A stretch of DNA of 24,001 bases from Alistipes sp. (GCA_017532885.1 JAFXIS010000091.1:1-24001); one strand, 5' to 3'. Positions 8,285 through 16,080 are shown, numbered from the stretch's first letter. The notes: generated from the sequence alone by a model not told the origin. Made by a program: numbers and translations.

Positions 8285-8381
8285 TTTTTAGACTCTCGCG
8301 GTCGCTCGCGCTCCCTCAGAGTGACGCTCTTGGGTAGCAAATTCGTCATTCTGAGCACAACTTGTTGTGCGTGAGAATCTC
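8285..8381 (+). repeat. Family E element, copy E2
   Basis: It contains the inner AGACTCTCGCGGTCGC module, a CTCTTGGG spacer, then GTCATTCTGAGC, the palindrome ACAACTTGTTGT (8357-8368) and GCGTGAGAATCTC. It is closely similar to 15981-16070. Confidence 0.75.
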
Positions 8382-8388
8382 AATCACT

Positions 8389-8459
8389 GTCATTCCACAT
8401 TTGACAAGGGTAGGTATAAAGTGTCTGTAATTCAATACTTTATGCTAATGTGGCATGAC
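8389..8459. repeat. Family F-like element, copy F4 (arms degraded or composite)
   Basis: It begins GTCATTCCAC and ends GTGGCATGAC, that is, two left-type ends facing each other. Read in reverse, GTCATGCCACATTAGC and the following AAAGTATT match the start of F2, but the opposite arm (TTGTCAAAT) pairs only partly. It may be a recombinant or decaying copy. It fills the last part of the 1.4-kb gene-free stretch before rdgB. Confidence 0.5.
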
Positions 8460-8484
8460 GCTATCTTTACTCTTTCCTCTCGCC

Positions 8485-9063
8485 TTATCTCTCTTTCAGC
8501 CAAGCGACCAACTTCGCGAGGGCTCTGCCGCGATGCGATATAGCATTTTTCTCTTCAGCAGGCATTTCGGCAAATGAGCAAGAGTAACCCTCGGGCTGGA
8601 ATAGTGGGTCGTAGCCAAAGCCGCCATCACCCTGCTCCGAGCAGAGAATATCTCCGCGCACAATACCCTCAAAGAGGTGCTCCTCGCCCCCGACAATAAG
8701 TGCCATAGCGGTGCGGAACTGCGCTTTGCGGTTCGTTTTATCCTCCATATTTTTCAGCAGTAGGCGTTTGTTCGCCTCGTCGTCGTGGCCTTCGGTGGTA
8801 GCGTAGCGCGCCGAGCGAACTCCCGGCTCACCACCCAACGCCTCAATTTCAAGCCCCGTATCGTCGGCAAAGCAGTCGAGGCCCGTACGCTCAAAGATAT
8901 ATCGAGCCTTCTGCAAGGCGTTACCCTCCAATGAAGGCTGCTCCTCGGGGATATCCTCCATAATGCCGCACTCGCGCGGCGTCACAACCTCAAACTCCTC
9001 ACCTAACAATTGTTGCACCTCGCGGAGCTTATGGGCATTATTTGTCGCAAACACTATTTTCAT
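8485..9063 (-). CDS. rdgB: XTP/dITP diphosphatase (RdgB/HAM1 family)
   Basis: Hydrolyses non-canonical purine nucleoside triphosphates (dITP, XTP, ITP) to monophosphate and pyrophosphate, keeping deaminated purines out of DNA. The length, 192 residues, is normal. Family motifs are TNNAHKLREV (7-16), SLEGNAL (44-50), ADDTGLEI (66-73), GVRSARYA (81-88), GFGYDPLF (148-155) and EEKNAISHRGRA (170-181), which together form the nucleotide and Mg pocket. Its ATG overlaps the stop of the upstream symporter gene by four bases (ATGA), indicating translational coupling as the last gene of the mqnA-corA-symporter-rdgB unit. Confidence 0.96.
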   Translation of the reverse strand: MKIVFATNNAHKLREVQQLLGEEFEVVTPRECGIMEDIPEEQPSLEGNALQKARYIFERTGLDCFADDTGLEIEALGGEPGVRSARYATTEGHDDEANKRLLLKNMEDKTNRKAQFRTAMALIVGGEEHLFEGIVRGDILCSEQGDGGFGYDPLFQPEGYSCSFAEMPAEEKNAISHRGRALAKLVAWLKER

Positions 9064-10229
9064 ATTCTAACACTTGTCTTTGATATTCTGTCCATAATTA
9101 CTGCCAGAGCTCCATCGCCCGTAACATTGCAGGCTGTGCCGAAGCTGTCCATCGCTATGTAGAGCGAAATCATCAATGCTTGGTCCTCGGCCGAGAATCC
9201 CAACATCGAGGCCAAAACACCCAATGCCGCCATAATAGCACCACCCGGAACACCCGGAGCGGCTATCATCGTGATGCCCAACATGCAAATAAAGCCGAAG
9301 AACATGGCAAAGTCGTACTCCAAGCCCTGCATCATCATCAGCGCCAGAGCGCACGCCACGATTTTAAGCATACTGCCCGAGAGGTGTATCGTAGCACATA
9401 GCGGAATGACAAATCCCGAGACCTCGTCGCTCACACCCATCTTGCGTGCCTGCGCCAAAGTTACAGGGATAGTCGCAGCCGACGACTGCGTGCCGAGAGC
9501 CGTAAAATATGCCGGAAGCATCGTCACGAGCATCTTGAAGGGGTTTTTCTGCGCCATACCTCCCGCAACCGAATAGAGCAGGATGAGCCACACAATATGT
9601 AGCGCGAAAATAACTCCTATAATCTTGGCAAAGACCACCAAAACGCGCCACACCTCACCCGAGGCTGTCATATCCATAAAGATGCCGAAGATGTAGAGCG
9701 GTAGCAGCGGAATAATCACGCGCTCGATAAACTTGGTTACGATATCGCCAAACTCCTTCGTGCCGCGACGCAACACATCGCCCTCGATGTAGGCAATGCC
9801 CAGACCTAACATAAACGATAGAACGAGTGCCGTCATAACACCCATAAGAGGGGGTATTTCTATGGTGAAAAATGGCGATAGCTTCGCCACCTGTTCGGTT
9901 GCCACATCGGTAATCTGCCCCGAGAGCATCGAGGGAAAAAACGCCTCGCCCACTCCAAACGAAGCCAAGCCGGCAACGAGCGTTGAGCCATATGCCAACA
10001 GTGTGGTTAGTAGCAACATACGCCCTGCGCCACGACCTATGTCGGCAATGGCAGGAGTGACCAAGCCTACGATAATAAGCGGTATAGCAAAGCCCAAAAG
10101 CTGGCTGAAAATGGAGTTGAAGGTAAGGAATGTGCGTGCAAGCGCCTCGGGCATCACGCCTCCGAGTGCCACACCCAACGCAATAGCCACGATGATGCGT
10201 GGCAGAAGTCCGAATTTTATAGTTTTCAT
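9060..10229 (-). CDS. Dicarboxylate/amino acid:cation symporter (DAACS/SLC1 family)
   Basis: Inner-membrane secondary transporter with eight or more hydrophobic segments and the re-entrant loops of the glutamate/aspartate transporter fold. Hallmarks are QSSAATIPVTL (serine-rich HP1 tip), ATIHLSGS, and SFGTACNVTGDGALAVIMDR near the C-terminus, matching the N...D cation and substrate site region. Substrates in this family are glutamate, aspartate, C4-dicarboxylates or serine/threonine; the sequence does not settle which. I prefer the ATG at 10229 (389 residues, MKTIKFGLLPRIIVA). An ATG at 10274 would add 15 polar residues, but it lies inside a dispersed purine-rich repeat. It overlaps rdgB by 4 bases and follows corA. 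Confidence 0.9.
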   Translation of the reverse strand: MKTIKFGLLPRIIVAIALGVALGGVMPEALARTFLTFNSIFSQLLGFAIPLIIVGLVTPAIADIGRGAGRMLLLTTLLAYGSTLVAGLASFGVGEAFFPSMLSGQITDVATEQVAKLSPFFTIEIPPLMGVMTALVLSFMLGLGIAYIEGDVLRRGTKEFGDIVTKFIERVIIPLLPLYIFGIFMDMTASGEVWRVLVVFAKIIGVIFALHIVWLILLYSVAGGMAQKNPFKMLVTMLPAYFTALGTQSSAATIPVTLAQARKMGVSDEVSGFVIPLCATIHLSGSMLKIVACALALMMMQGLEYDFAMFFGFICMLGITMIAAPGVPGGAIMAALGVLASMLGFSAEDQALMISLYIAMDSFGTACNVTGDGALAVIMDRISKTSVRI

Positions 10230-10294
10230 AGAGGGGTTGTTTGGAGCTAAAAGCAAATCTCTTTGCTCTTTCATCTTTTATCTTTTCTCTCGCT

Positions 10295-11275
10295 TTACAG
10301 CCACTTCTTATAGCGGAAGTAGAGCATTGTGCAGCAAGAGAATACAATCATCAGGAATATGGCAAAAACATATCCCAGAGGGATTGTGTAACCTCCGACC
10401 TCCCAAACCCAATCGAGCTCGGGCATAACCTTGAAGTTCATACCATAGATACTCGCCACAAGTGTCGCGGGGAGGAAAATCACCGCTGCCACCGAGAAAA
10501 TCTTCACAATCTCATTCTGCTCGATGTTAATCAGACCCAGAGCCGAGTCCTGAATATAGTCCAGACGCTGGAACGAGAAGTCGGCGTGGTTGATAAGCGA
10601 ATTAACATCCTTAATCATCAGCTGCAAGCGCGGATAGATATCATTTGGGAAACGCTCCGAGCGCAAGATATTCGACAGAATACGCTGACGGTCGAAGATA
10701 TTCTCTCGAAGGACCATGGTGTTCTCCTGCAACATGTTTATGCGCTGGATAACGGTCTTGTCGATAGAGTCCTCGGCGTTGATATCCTTGCTCAGGGCAG
10801 CAACCTGCTTGGCGACGAACTCCACAAGGTCGGCATCGAAGTCGATGCGCACCTCCAACAGCGAAATGAAGATGTGATAACCCGTCGAGTAGCCGCGATA
10901 GTTCATCTGAAGGCGTTTTTCTGCCTCGCGGAAAGTGCGTGACTCGGTGGCACGCATCGACACCAGCACACCCTCGTTTGAGATTATGAACGACACGGGC
11001 TCCACCGAGAAAGAGTCGCCATGTGGCACGAAGAAGTTGGTATTCGAGATAATCGAATTTTCGTTCTCCGAGTATTTTGATGTAGACTCAATCTCCTCGA
11101 CCTGCTGGCGTGTCTGGAGCGACTCCTCCATAAACGCCTCGACAGCCTTTTGCTCCTTGATTGTGGGCGAGAGAAGGTCTATCCAGAGAATATCATCGTA
11201 GCCCAAGTTTTCCAATAACTCAGGCTCGGCGTTACGAATAATTTTGTTGTATTGCTTTAAGTAGATTGTAAGCAT
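10295..11275 (-). CDS. corA: CorA-family magnesium/divalent cation transporter
   Basis: A 326-residue pentameric inner-membrane channel subunit for Mg(2+) and possibly Co(2+)/Ni(2+). A long cytoplasmic N-terminal domain with charged helices (about 1-250) is followed by two transmembrane helices. The first ends in the diagnostic pore motif YGMNF (277-281) and the second in a basic RYKKWL tail. The periplasmic loop between them (KVMPELDWVWEVGG) is acidic, as is typical for the family. It lies between mqnA and the symporter on the same strand with small gaps and is probably cotranscribed. Confidence 0.95.
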   Translation of the reverse strand: MLTIYLKQYNKIIRNAEPELLENLGYDDILWIDLLSPTIKEQKAVEAFMEESLQTRQQVEEIESTSKYSENENSIISNTNFFVPHGDSFSVEPVSFIISNEGVLVSMRATESRTFREAEKRLQMNYRGYSTGYHIFISLLEVRIDFDADLVEFVAKQVAALSKDINAEDSIDKTVIQRINMLQENTMVLRENIFDRQRILSNILRSERFPNDIYPRLQLMIKDVNSLINHADFSFQRLDYIQDSALGLINIEQNEIVKIFSVAAVIFLPATLVASIYGMNFKVMPELDWVWEVGGYTIPLGYVFAIFLMIVFSCCTMLYFRYKKWL

Positions 11276-11404
11276 CGCTGCAAAGGTTTTTACGGGTTAA
11301 ACTCCTATTTGTTTGTTGTGCGCGGGTGAGCAACACACCTCGCGAGAGTGTCCGTCGCCCCTCTTCAGCCTAACGGGCTTGTTTGTGGGCGGCCTTTATC
11401 CTCT

Positions 11405-12178
11405 TCAACCCGGGTTGGATCGAGGCTCAACCTTGATGCCTGCGTTCCAAAACTTTTGCAGAGCCGAGTGCTTCTCGGCGTTAAACACGAAATCTATATT
11501 TTGAGTCAAATACTCATATGCGTTGTATGGCTTCTGGTCATATCCTGCCTCGACAATAGCCTCCCAAATAGACTCTACACCGAAGGTGAAGGCGCGTTGC
11601 AGAGCATCTATAACCTCATACGAAGTGCCCTTGCGCGCAACCCACACAGCAAAGGCAAAGGGCATCGAGGTCGCCTTTTTCCACTCCTCGGCAAGGTCGT
11701 AATTGTAATTGAACAGACCCTCGTGGTCGAATACCTTGTCGCCAATCAACAGAAAGGCATCCTCCTTTTGTGCAAATGCCACCTGCGAGTAGTCGCTCAG
11801 CTCATACCACTCGGGCTGTATATGCCAATAGTTCGCCGCCAAATAACCCACCAACTGCACCGAGGTGCGTGAATGCACATCGAGGAATATGCGACGCACC
11901 TGCTGTATCGGAACATTCGAGAACAGCTCCACCGTGCGCACCTTTCCGTTAGCACCTATGCAATAGTCTGTAATTATGGAAGTTGATTTGAGTGTCGGCA
12001 CCATAGCCGAGGGCATCAGAGCGATATCGGCACGCCCCTCTGCGTAGTTGAGATAACAATCGGCAGGGGGTGCAAGCAAGAGGTCGGCGCGAAGATTACC
12101 CTCGTGTCGAATACCATAGATGAATGGTATCGTATTGAGATACGACACAGCCGCTATTCTTACATTGGAAGCCATCAT
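11405..12178 (-). CDS. mqnA: Chorismate dehydratase of the futalosine menaquinone pathway (MqnA)
   Basis: Converts chorismate to 3-[(1-carboxyvinyl)oxy]benzoate, the first step of the futalosine route to menaquinone. The 257-residue protein has the family's periplasmic-binding-protein-like fold signatures: VSYLNTIPFIYG at the N-terminus (11-22), ADIALMPSAMVPTL (50-63), and DYCIGANGKVRTVELFS (71-87). An ATG two codons long (12173-12178, Met-Met) leaves the start uncertain by one residue. It is the first gene of the unit, behind a good promoter match at 12282-12313. Other mqn genes are not in the window. The stop codon lies in the palindrome CAACCCGGGTTG (11406-11417). Confidence 0.93.
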   Translation of the reverse strand: MMASNVRIAAVSYLNTIPFIYGIRHEGNLRADLLLAPPADCYLNYAEGRADIALMPSAMVPTLKSTSIITDYCIGANGKVRTVELFSNVPIQQVRRIFLDVHSRTSVQLVGYLAANYWHIQPEWYELSDYSQVAFAQKEDAFLLIGDKVFDHEGLFNYNYDLAEEWKKATSMPFAFAVWVARKGTSYEVIDALQRAFTFGVESIWEAIVEAGYDQKPYNAYEYLTQNIDFVFNAEKHSALQKFWNAGIKVEPRSNPG

Positions 12179-12281
12179 CCATAGTTCTCGTAATTAATTT
12201 ACACTCCGTTTGCTCATCAAAATCACCCTATAAACGGCAAATATTCATCATTTTAACCCCGTTATAAGGCGCATTGACTTG

Positions 12282-12313
12282 CAAATGTAACAAAACTTGT
12301 GCAAAAACCCAAA
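12282..12313 (-). promoter_or_regulatory. Putative promoter of the mqnA-corA-symporter-rdgB unit
   Basis: On the minus strand TTTG (complement of 12310-12313) and TACATTTG (complement of 12282-12289) are separated by 20 bases, close to the Bacteroidetes -33/-7 arrangement. The start would lie near 12275, about 95 bases before the mqnA ATG. Confidence 0.5.
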
Positions 12314-12380
12314 TTTTTATGCGATTTTTGATTTCCTCGCCCGAAGAACGGAGCGAATAACGGGATAAAAGATGAAAGAA

Positions 12381-12398
12381 AATTTTGAATTTTGAATT
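12381..12398. repeat. GAATTTT heptad fragment
   Basis: Two and a half heptads (AATTTTGAATTTTGAATT) sit 10 bases beyond the end of the DUF4465 gene, preceded by the purine-rich AAAAGATGAAAGAA motif seen beside other repeats. Confidence 0.65.
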
Positions 12399-12408
12399 CG
12401 GCCCTCTT

Positions 12409-13218
12409 CTACTCCTGCCACTTGACCTTTATATTATCGAGTGCAAAATACTTCGGAGAGGTCATGCCGTAGTCGTCGCTGTGGCCACCCAAGATGTTGA
12501 AAGTAACCTTCACAACCTCACCCAACGATGATAAATCCCATGTGGTCCAATCTTTTACGGTTGAGCCATATGTTGCCAAAGTGAATGTCGCCGTTGCGGT
12601 TGTTTTGCCCTCGGAGTCGAATCCTGTGGCATAGACCTTTATCTGCTCACCCTCGGCAAGCTTCGGCGAGAAGGGGTTGCCGTTCTCCACTACATTTACA
12701 AAATATGTCGTAGAGTTTATCTGGCACGACTCTATCGTGCGAGGCTTTCCGTCGCGGAAATATATCTCGGGGCGGCAATCTACGCCCATAACTGTGGAGA
12801 GGCTTTCGAGGTTGCCATAAAATACGATGAAGTTGTCCGAGCCCTCGGCTCCGCAGCCTGTGCGTGAGTCGGCCACACCCTCCTTATATACATATAGGTC
12901 GTAGGCGTAGCTGCCCTGTGCCGCCAAATCGCCTGAGCCGTAGTTCGACACCGTGCAACCTCCGCCATAGTAGCTTCCCCACTCCGAGGTGGTAAACTTG
13001 GGGCGTGAGGTGAGCGAGGTGTTGTTATCCTCCCACACATAATCCTCGGTCATAAAGTCGAAAGAGGATGAGTTTGAGGCTATTACGCTCTTCCAAGCCT
13101 CGCCCTCGAAAGTTATGGTCGCCTGCTTGTATATCTCCAGCGATGTGCTGTTTTCGTCACATCCCACAGTTGCGGCAGCCACCGCTGCCAAAATCATAAG
13201 GTAAAAAAATCGTTTCAT
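12409..13218 (-). CDS. DUF4465 domain lipoprotein, probably surface exposed
   Basis: A 269-residue protein with a signal peptide and lipobox TVGC (Cys20) followed by acidic DEN residues. The body fits the DUF4465 family: a start of the type ATITFEG..W, a SEWGSYYGGGCTVSNYGSGD segment, WTTWDLSSLGEVVKVTF, and the terminal YFALDNIKVKW. Such proteins are usually beta-sandwich surface proteins of Bacteroidetes with unknown ligands; I recall members encoded near B12-uptake genes, which fits the riboswitch upstream here, but this needs checking. It follows the PKD-like lipoprotein on the same strand after a 295-base gap filled with repeats, with no obvious promoter of its own. The binding function is inference. 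Confidence 0.8.
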   Translation of the reverse strand: MKRFFYLMILAAVAAATVGCDENSTSLEIYKQATITFEGEAWKSVIASNSSSFDFMTEDYVWEDNNTSLTSRPKFTTSEWGSYYGGGCTVSNYGSGDLAAQGSYAYDLYVYKEGVADSRTGCGAEGSDNFIVFYGNLESLSTVMGVDCRPEIYFRDGKPRTIESCQINSTTYFVNVVENGNPFSPKLAEGEQIKVYATGFDSEGKTTATATFTLATYGSTVKDWTTWDLSSLGEVVKVTFNILGGHSDDYGMTSPKYFALDNIKVKWQE

Positions 13219-13250
13219 ATCGTTTCGTTTTTGTGGTTTTTCTATTTTTT

Positions 13251-13346
13251 AGGGCGGTCAGGGAATTTAAGGAGGTTAAGGCGTTTAGCGAAGCGCCGAA
13301 TTGCTCTATTGCATAATCGCTATATTCCCTAAATTCTCTAATTTAT
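13251..13346. repeat. Family B complete inverted element
   Basis: The left arm is GGGAATTTAAGGAGGTTAAGG and the right arm contains TTCCCTAAATTCTCTAAT, with a GC-rich TTTAGCGAAGCGCC centre. It has the same plan as 8062-8150 and 16081-16174. It lies in the gap between the two lipoprotein genes, so on the minus transcript it would form a large hairpin. Confidence 0.7.
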
Positions 13347-13363
13347 CTTTGCTCTTTCATCTT

Positions 13364-13492
13364 TAATCCTGCTACGCAGGCTTTTCCTCCTCGCGGCTCG
13401 GCATAATCCAAGCAAGACTTGGCTTCTGCTCTCGCACTATTAGTGGTTACGAGGGATAAACCCTCGTTTCCTCCGCAGCGTCGGTTGCTCTT
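13364..13492 (-). repeat. Family C repeat, copy 2, with a 36-bp insertion
   Basis: The reverse orientation of the 93-bp repeat, matching at both sides, but interrupted at 13436-13471 by 36 extra bases. The insert carries its own palindromes: ACTATTAGT and ACGAGGG...CCCTCGT (13449-13467). It looks like a hairpin inserted into a hairpin element. The repeat is flanked on both sides by CTTTGCTCTTTCATC, and the right-hand flank reaches the end of the PKD-like gene. Confidence 0.85.
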
Positions 13493-13513
13493 TGAACTTT
13501 TATCTTTGCTCTT

Positions 13514-15238
13514 TCATCTCTCCTCTACGCCCAGCACTTCGGTCGAGAGCTCTCCCATCGAGCGGTCAAAACCGTTTATTGCCGACTGAACACGCACAAA
13601 ATCAATATATTGCAACTCCACAGCCGAGCCATCTGCTGCCACAGCATTCGCTATGTCGAAGCCGCAACCGACAGCCGTATCTTCGGTTGTTTCATCCGCA
13701 TTGCCCCCTTCGCTATCCTCGCCAAGGTTGTCGGCATAGCCCCACGCATAGGGATTGTGTGATACCACTCCCGACGGCAATACCGAGCTGTTTTGCTTTA
13801 AGCGAGAGCCGTAGAGCGTGTAGTGGTCGCCATCAATCCACTCCGGGAAATAAGTTGCCTCGGCATGTGCCGTCATAAATGGTACTTCGCCCTCATCGCC
13901 ACGATTGTCGCGCCAGCGTATGGGCATCTGCTCGCCTGCCGCGCGGAAATAGGTCACTGCATAGAGCGTAGAGTGGCTCTCCTTGCCCCACTCCGAGCCT
14001 CGCAACTCATACCACATATCGTCGGGTCGGCCGTTTCCGTTGCTGTCCTGCATAACCCACACAATTCCCGCCTCCGACGAAGTGGTGTACATATTTCCAT
14101 ATATCGTGAGGTCGTTACCCTCCGAGTTTTCGATGCTGTGGTCGAAGCCCACAACGACATATCCGCCCCACGCTCCGAGCGAGAGAAATTTTCCCTCCGC
14201 GAGTCGTCGCTCGGCATAGGTTGCGGCAGCTTCGGCACTCTGTACCGACGAGTCGAATCCCGATTGACTCTCGCCGATAAACTGCCCCGGTGCGGGTGTG
14301 TATTCGAATATTTTGCTCCACTTTTTACTGCTTGTAGCAGTCGCTGCGCGTCGGAATGTACCCTCTGGGGTACAGCACTTTACAATGACGGATGCCGATG
14401 CTGCGAGAGTTTGGTCGTAGACCTCAACCTCAATCTCATACTCGCCTTCGGCGGTTGGCGTGAAGCTGAAAAATTGCTCCGCTGCTTGCTCCTCACCTCC
14501 TATTTTCCAGCGGTATTTCGGTGCGGAAAAACCTTCAACGACGGGCGCCAGCACGACGCTCTGTCCTAACGAAATACTGCGCATAGGAGCCTCGTTTTCG
14601 CCACTCGAAGCATCCCCCGCCGAGGGAAAAACCACACTTGCCGAGAGTTGCTTCACCGCTCGTACGATAATGGATTTTTCGGCTTTGCCATCCTCGTTTT
14701 CGACCTTTAGCGAGAGCGTGTAGTCGCCCTCACGCGCGAGATTTAAGGTGCATGTAGGCTCCGAGCCGCAAGCCTCGCCATCAAGCAACCAACGATACGA
14801 TGCACCCTCCGAGCCCGACACCTGCGGGATGATTTCCGTTGGCACTCCGACCTTGATTTCCATAACTCCGTTTTTCGCCGCGAAGGCAATTTTCGGCGGT
14901 GTCAAATCGTATACTTCGATGCGAAAATCTGCCTCTGCAACTCCCGTTTTGTTCTCTACGCGCAGTGTTAGGTAGTAGCTGTCGGCAACCTCTTTCACAA
15001 AGTTGTACGATGGCTCCCCGCCAACCTTTATGCCCTTTTCATACCAGCCAAAAATCGCTCCTTCAGCATTTTCTACGCGCGGTTCAAGTAAAATTGCGCG
15101 CCCAATTTTTGTGATGTAAACACCGCTGCCCTCGACAATGATTTCGGGTGCGGGAGTGGTTGTTATAACCTCATCTTTGTTGCACGATGCAATGAGTGTC
15201 AAAAACAATATTGTCAGTATGTGCATCAACCTCTTCAT
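13514..15238 (-). CDS. PKD/Ig-like repeat surface lipoprotein behind a cobalamin riboswitch
   Basis: About 574 residues from the ATG at 15238; a TTG three codons earlier is possible but less likely. The signal peptide ends in lipobox LIASC (Cys19). Three Ig/PKD-like beta domains follow, at roughly residues 25-107, 109-190 and 193-283, each with a Y.W core and a closing EV/KV..DG pattern. The C-terminal half (about 290-574) is a separate domain with GFDHSIENSEGNDLTIYGN and GIVWVMQDSNGNGRPDDMWYEL, a calcium-binding-like D.NGNG.PDD segment. I recall such proteins in Bacteroidetes cobalamin loci. The riboswitch and terminator directly upstream support a B12-repressed role, perhaps extracellular corrinoid or cobamide-protein binding. 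No BtuB-type transporter is in the window. Confidence 0.85.
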   Translation of the reverse strand: MKRLMHILTILFLTLIASCNKDEVITTTPAPEIIVEGSGVYITKIGRAILLEPRVENAEGAIFGWYEKGIKVGGEPSYNFVKEVADSYYLTLRVENKTGVAEADFRIEVYDLTPPKIAFAAKNGVMEIKVGVPTEIIPQVSGSEGASYRWLLDGEACGSEPTCTLNLAREGDYTLSLKVENEDGKAEKSIIVRAVKQLSASVVFPSAGDASSGENEAPMRSISLGQSVVLAPVVEGFSAPKYRWKIGGEEQAAEQFFSFTPTAEGEYEIEVEVYDQTLAASASVIVKCCTPEGTFRRAATATSSKKWSKIFEYTPAPGQFIGESQSGFDSSVQSAEAAATYAERRLAEGKFLSLGAWGGYVVVGFDHSIENSEGNDLTIYGNMYTTSSEAGIVWVMQDSNGNGRPDDMWYELRGSEWGKESHSTLYAVTYFRAAGEQMPIRWRDNRGDEGEVPFMTAHAEATYFPEWIDGDHYTLYGSRLKQNSSVLPSGVVSHNPYAWGYADNLGEDSEGGNADETTEDTAVGCGFDIANAVAADGSAVELQYIDFVRVQSAINGFDRSMGELSTEVLGVEER

Positions 15239-15289
15239 AAGTAGCAAATTTCGCCAAAATTAAAACTCTGCACCTTGGCTCTCGGGCAT

Positions 15290-15324
15290 AAAAAAACTCG
15301 CCGATGCTGCTACACCGACGAGTT
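15290..15324 (-). terminator. Intrinsic terminator in the riboswitch leader
   Basis: On the minus strand AACTCGTCGGTG pairs with CATCGGCGAGTT around a short loop and is followed by seven T residues. It lies after the cobalamin aptamer and 52 bases before the lipoprotein ATG, exactly where a transcriptional expression platform would be. I could not identify the competing antiterminator. Confidence 0.85.
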
Positions 15325-15454
15325 AAATTTTTAATCAAAACAGGCCTTTTTCTAATTGTTCGAAGCATTTTCTACTCCCCCTCTTCAAGCCCTCTTGACC
15401 TTACCCGTTACTCGCAGGTGCAATCCTTTTTGATGTCGCCCGACCAACTTCTGG

Positions 15455-15741
15455 CACGGACAATATCCTTCACGGCAGGTCTTCTGACTTATTTCTTTGT
15501 CGCGCAACGCCTTCCCGACAATATGTTTCGGTAGAAAATCTCTTCAATTATAGCCTCTACCCTCACACTTTAATCAGTGGCTTTTGTTACGCAACCCCCA
15601 CGGGGCGAAAATCACAGCAGCGAGCACTGTTTCGGATTCGGAGTGTTCGGTATTTACCTCTTCGGGTGACCCGATTTTCCAATACTTCGGCACTCCCCAC
15701 CGAATTCCCTCTTACTCCGCCAATTATGGCGAAAACCGTTT
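15455..15741 (-). promoter_or_regulatory. Cobalamin (adenosylcobalamin-type) riboswitch
   Basis: Read on the minus strand: a possible P1 strand ACGGTTTTCGC, hairpin CGCC-ATAATT-GGCG, the core GAGGGAATTCGGTG with GCCGAAG, GCTGCTGTGATT, the conserved GCCACTG (complement of 15575-15581), a variable region, and the B12-box-like AAGTCAGAAGACCTGCC (complement of 15474-15490), followed by GTGAAGG, which can pair back with the 5' strand. The order and spacing match the known cobalamin riboswitch. It controls the PKD-like and DUF4465 lipoprotein genes, presumably repressing them when cobalamin is plentiful through the terminator at 15290-15324. Confidence 0.88.
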
Positions 15742-15747
15742 CTGATG

Positions 15748-15776
15748 CAAAGGTAGTGAAAAATTCAAAATTCAAA
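15748..15776 (-). promoter_or_regulatory. Promoter upstream of the cobalamin riboswitch
   Basis: On the minus strand TTTG (complement of 15773-15776), 17 bases, then TACCTTTG (complement of 15748-15755): a good -33/-7 match. The start would be near 15741, just at the first base of the aptamer. The -33 TTTG comes from a GAATTTT heptad fragment at 15759-15786. Confidence 0.6.
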
Positions 15777-15840
15777 TTTTTTTGAATCATTTAGACTCTC
15801 GCGCTCCCCCACTTATATGGAAGCACCTCCCCACGGCCCC

Positions 15841-15934
15841 CAGGGTGGTAATTTTACTACCCAGACCTACCTGCTCCTTCTCCGCCCCTTCCATGCCTTG
15901 CCCAACAATCCTCAGGGTGGTAATTTTACTACCC
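15841..15934. repeat. Duplicated 22-bp hairpin
   Basis: The same 22 bases (CAGGGTGGTA followed by ATTTTACTACCC) occur at 15841-15862 and 15913-15934, 72 bases apart. Each folds as GGGTGGTA-ATTT-TACTACCC. The bases around each copy differ apart from a pyrimidine-rich context. Confidence 0.8.
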
Positions 15935-15960
15935 GCACCTGCCGAGGAGGGTTTGATAGC

Positions 15961-16070
15961 CGTCATTCTGAGCAATTGTTTTTTAGACTCTCGCGGTCGC
16001 TAAAGCTCCCTCAGAGTGACGCTCTTGGGCAGCCAATCCGTCATTCTGAGCACAACTTGTTGTGCGTGAG
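15961..16070 (+). repeat. Family E element, copy E3 (compound)
   Basis: It starts GTCATTCTGAGC with the long-arm version (AATTGTTTTTT), passes through the inner AGACTCTCGCGGTCGC module, lacks the matching right arm, and continues into a second GTCATTCTGAGC with the short arm ACAACTTGTTGT (16052-16063) and GCGTGAG. It therefore appears to be a fusion of the E1 and E2 types. Confidence 0.7.
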
Positions 16071-16080
16071 AAAATAAAAT

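Noticed and set aside
6136..8459. Integron attC array or CRISPR array
   Set aside because: Fixed flanks with variable arms recall attC sites, but the GTTRRRY/RYYYAAC core boxes, gene cassettes and an integrase are absent; spacing is irregular and there are no direct repeats with uniform spacers.
11406..11417. CAACCCGGGTTG palindrome at the mqnA stop as a terminator
   Set aside because: The stem is only six base pairs with no loop and no T run on the transcribed side, and corA follows on the same strand.
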